Shown here one piece after another: positions 62,229-64,000 of a stretch of DNA of 64,000 bases. Below the pieces are notes generated by a model. The model did no database searches. It was not told the origin of the DNA and saw only the letters and a list, made by a program, of their open reading frames with translations. Every line of letters begins with the position of its first letter. Within the stretch, counting starts at the first letter, position 1. The stretch is from the NCBI RefSeq assembly GCF_027580225.2, contig NC_073342.2:13551001-13615000 (forward strand), written 5' to 3'. Origin of the DNA: Misgurnus anguillicaudatus (Eukaryota; Chordata; Actinopteri; Cypriniformes; Cobitidae). Position numbers and translations under genes: made by a program.

Positions 62229-64000
62229 ATGGAGGGGATCGCTCTTCGGGAGATGGTGAAGGCACCACTCCCCCCACCGGAGGAGGGCCGGTTGGGGAAT
62301 CTTTTGTTTCATTTTTCTGTTCCGCCGACTTTTCAGTCGGCACCCACAAATCCACAAAAAGAGCGAATTCCACTTCCATCTCTAGGTCTTCAGATGAGCT
62401 CCGGAGATACGAGAGGGCTCATAACCCCCCCTCGTTCTCCGACTCATCAGAGGAGAACGAGAGCGACGCACGGGCTCATAACCCCACCGCGCTCTCAGCC
62501 GGTAGGAGACAGCTACGGGCTCATAACCCATCGTCTCCCTCCTCCTTCGCCAGAGGGTGCATCGAGTGGTGTGAGGTGTCTTCAGCAGAGCCTCCCTTAC
62601 TCAACCACCCAGCAACGGACTCAGGTGAGTGTTATCACACACAACACTGCTGTCGGTGCGGCCGTTACGCACACACCGGCGATCACCTCCGTTGCGCCCG
62701 CCGCGGGTACACCGATCGTGCCTTTAGTCCCTCTCGCACGGTATCTGGGGGCGTGGGAACAGCTTCCCAGCCCGTCGCGTTGGCTTTTACGCACGATTCG
62801 TCTCGGCTATGCGATCCAATTTGCCCGGCGTCCCCCCAAATTCTCCGGCGTTCGTTTCACTACGGTGAGAGCTGCCGATGCGCACGTCCAACGTGCGGAG
62901 ATCGCTGTCTTATTGGCGAAAGACGCGATTCAGCCGGTCCCTCCAGCCGATATGAGGTCGGGGTTATACAGCCCTTACTTTATTGTACCCAAGAAAAGCG
63001 GCGGCTTGCGACCGATCCTGTACCTGCGTTCGCTGAACCGTGCACTTCACAGAATGCCGTTCAAAATGCTGACGCCCAAACGCATATTTCCATGCATTCG
63101 TCCAAACGATTGGTTCGCATCTATCGACCTGAAGGACGCGTACTTTCACGTATCGATTCTCCCCCGACACAGGCCGTTTCTCCGCTTTGCGTTCGAGGGG
63201 CGAGCATACCAGTACAAAGTCCTCCCATTCGGGCTCTCTCTGTCGCCCCGTGTATTCACCAAAGTAGTGGAGGGGGCTTTAAAACCCCTGAGAGAGAGAG
63301 GTGTGCGCATTCTCGCGTATCTGGACGATTGGCTAATAATAGCTCAAACACGTCAGACGCTGTGCGATCACAGAGATTTAACTTTAAAACACCTCGCTCG
63401 TTTGGGTCTTCGGGTCAACTGGGAAAAGAGCAAGCTTTGCCCCGTGCAGAGAATCTCTTTTCTCGGTATGGAACTGGACTCGATCGATTTGACAGCTCGT
63501 CTAACAGAAGCGCGTGTACAGTCGATTCTGACTTGCCTGAATACATTCAAGAGCAAGAGCGCGGTCCCGCTGAAACAATTTCAGAAGCTTTTGGGGCATA
63601 TGGCAGCAGCCGCAGCTGTAACTCCGCTCGGACTGCTTCATATGCGACCGCTTCAGCGTTGGCTTCACGATCGAGTCCCGAGGAGAGCGTGGTTGCGCGG
63701 CATTCACCGTGTTATCATTACACCTGCGTGTCGTCGCACTTTCACTCCGTGGTCAGACCGTGCGTTTCTCCGAGCCGGTGTGCCTCTGAGACAGGTCTCC
63801 AGGCACGCGATAGTATGCACGGATGCGTCAGACACAGGGTGGGGGGCCACGTACGATGGGCTCGCGGCTTCGGGGGTCTGGACGACACCCCAGCTGCATT
63901 GGCACATAAACTGCCGGGAAATGTGGGCTGTATATCTTGCGCTCGTCCGTTTCAGCAACGAGTTACGGGGCAAAGATGTATTAGTTCGTACAGACAACAC
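62229..64000 (+). CDS. DIRS reverse transcriptase / RNase H polyprotein (ORF2, partial)
   Basis: The frame is open from upstream of 62229 to the window edge: 590 full codons from the ATG at 62229, with no stop. It overlaps the end of ORF1 in the +1 phase, so frameshift or re-initiation could express it; a later ATG at 62394 is also possible. Residues about 62-110 hold a thrice-repeated GLIT motif. RT blocks follow in order: LYSPYFIVPKKSGGLRPIL, FASIDLKDAYFHV (catalytic Asp about residue 300), YQYKVLPFGLSLSP and YLDDWLI (Asp pair about 366-367). RNase H then shows TDAS (Asp about 532), REMWA (Glu about 564) and RTDN (Asp about 589). All catalytic residues are present, so the copy could be functional as far as visible. 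The 3' part, with stop, is outside the window. Confidence 0.92.
   Translation, partial: MEGIALREMVKAPLPPPEEGRLGNLLFHFSVPPTFQSAPTNPQKERIPLPSLGLQMSSGDTRGLITPPRSPTHQRRTRATHGLITPPRSQPVGDSYGLITHRLPPPSPEGASSGVRCLQQSLPYSTTQQRTQVSVITHNTAVGAAVTHTPAITSVAPAAGTPIVPLVPLARYLGAWEQLPSPSRWLLRTIRLGYAIQFARRPPKFSGVRFTTVRAADAHVQRAEIAVLLAKDAIQPVPPADMRSGLYSPYFIVPKKSGGLRPILYLRSLNRALHRMPFKMLTPKRIFPCIRPNDWFASIDLKDAYFHVSILPRHRPFLRFAFEGRAYQYKVLPFGLSLSPRVFTKVVEGALKPLRERGVRILAYLDDWLIIAQTRQTLCDHRDLTLKHLARLGLRVNWEKSKLCPVQRISFLGMELDSIDLTARLTEARVQSILTCLNTFKSKSAVPLKQFQKLLGHMAAAAAVTPLGLLHMRPLQRWLHDRVPRRAWLRGIHRVIITPACRRTFTPWSDRAFLRAGVPLRQVSRHAIVCTDASDTGWGATYDGLAASGVWTTPQLHWHINCREMWAVYLALVRFSNELRGKDVLVRTDN
62415..62530 (+). repeat. 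Three direct repeats of gggctcataaccc in ORF2 start
   Basis: The 12-13-base word occurs at 62415, 62472 and 62517, always in the ORF2 frame, giving GLITPPRS, GLITPPRS and GLITHR. Spacings of 57 and 45 bases are multiples of three, consistent with in-frame tandem expansion in a linker ahead of the RT domain. Confidence 0.7.

Larger units (their letters stand above)
60241..64000 (+). mobile_element. DIRS-type retrotransposon, left part (cut by window edge)
   Basis: A terminal palindromic region and promoter (60241-60763) are followed by a gag-like ORF and a reverse transcriptase/RNase H ORF that runs off the window. The YLDDW active site, the RT-then-RNase H order with no visible protease and the fish gag type identify the DIRS order. 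Its members integrate through a tyrosine recombinase and have inverted or split repeats. The 57%-like GC richness contrasts sharply with the AT-rich host DNA. Recombinase, methyltransferase-like ORF and right terminus would lie beyond 64000. Confidence 0.9.

Overview
This is AT-rich vertebrate DNA, almost certainly from a teleost and probably a cyprinid-type fish (inference). The reasons are a DIRS-type retrotransposon with a GC-rich gag, fish-style tRNA-derived SINEs ending in a 'tttggataaaagc' tail, many hAT and TTAA-target miniature transposons, and long dinucleotide microsatellites. I see no convincing host exon, rRNA or functional tRNA gene. The window reads as intergenic or deep-intronic DNA in which transposons have landed inside transposons.

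Layout. 1-4.2 kb: a tRNA-SINE head, a GACGT-rich patch, and a foldback transposon whose arms carry a THAP-like coding segment. 4.2-9.3 kb: a stack of elements. A 9-bp-TSD element carries a decayed helicase fragment, and a 3.3-kb hAT element holds a nested hAT-like element, a foldback and a PIF/Harbinger-like element. 11.9-13.6 kb: three TTAA elements side by side, the third holding a hAT. 14.5 kb: a short relative of the 9-bp-TSD family. 16.15-19.58 kb: a 3.4-kb hAT element containing a TTAA foldback that itself contains a TTAA element. 22-26 kb: nested MITEs, a SINE and a second full copy of the 9-bp-TSD family. 27.8-30.2 kb: a foldback and two hAT elements with perfect 8-bp duplications. 31-39.4 kb: a mariner-like MITE inserted in another MITE, foldbacks, a dead non-LTR retrotransposon (36.87-38.16 kb, minus strand) and further TTAA elements. 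41.4-47.6 kb: two larger elements, each containing one copy of the same ~1-kb hAT family. 48.4-53.1 kb: a foldback family inserted into itself, and a SINE split by a younger element. 55.9-58.9 kb: two TTAA elements.

60.24-64.0 kb is the only strongly coding part. It is the left part of a DIRS retrotransposon: terminal palindrome, TATA box, intact 482-residue gag-like ORF, then a second ORF open to the window edge with complete reverse transcriptase and RNase H catalytic residues. The tyrosine recombinase and right terminus lie beyond the window.

Most calls rest on terminal inverted repeats plus target-site duplications read by eye; I ran no alignments. Stretches not assigned to an element are listed as unexplained. 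Several have balanced composition and no repeat hallmarks, and could include conserved non-coding DNA, which one sequence cannot show.
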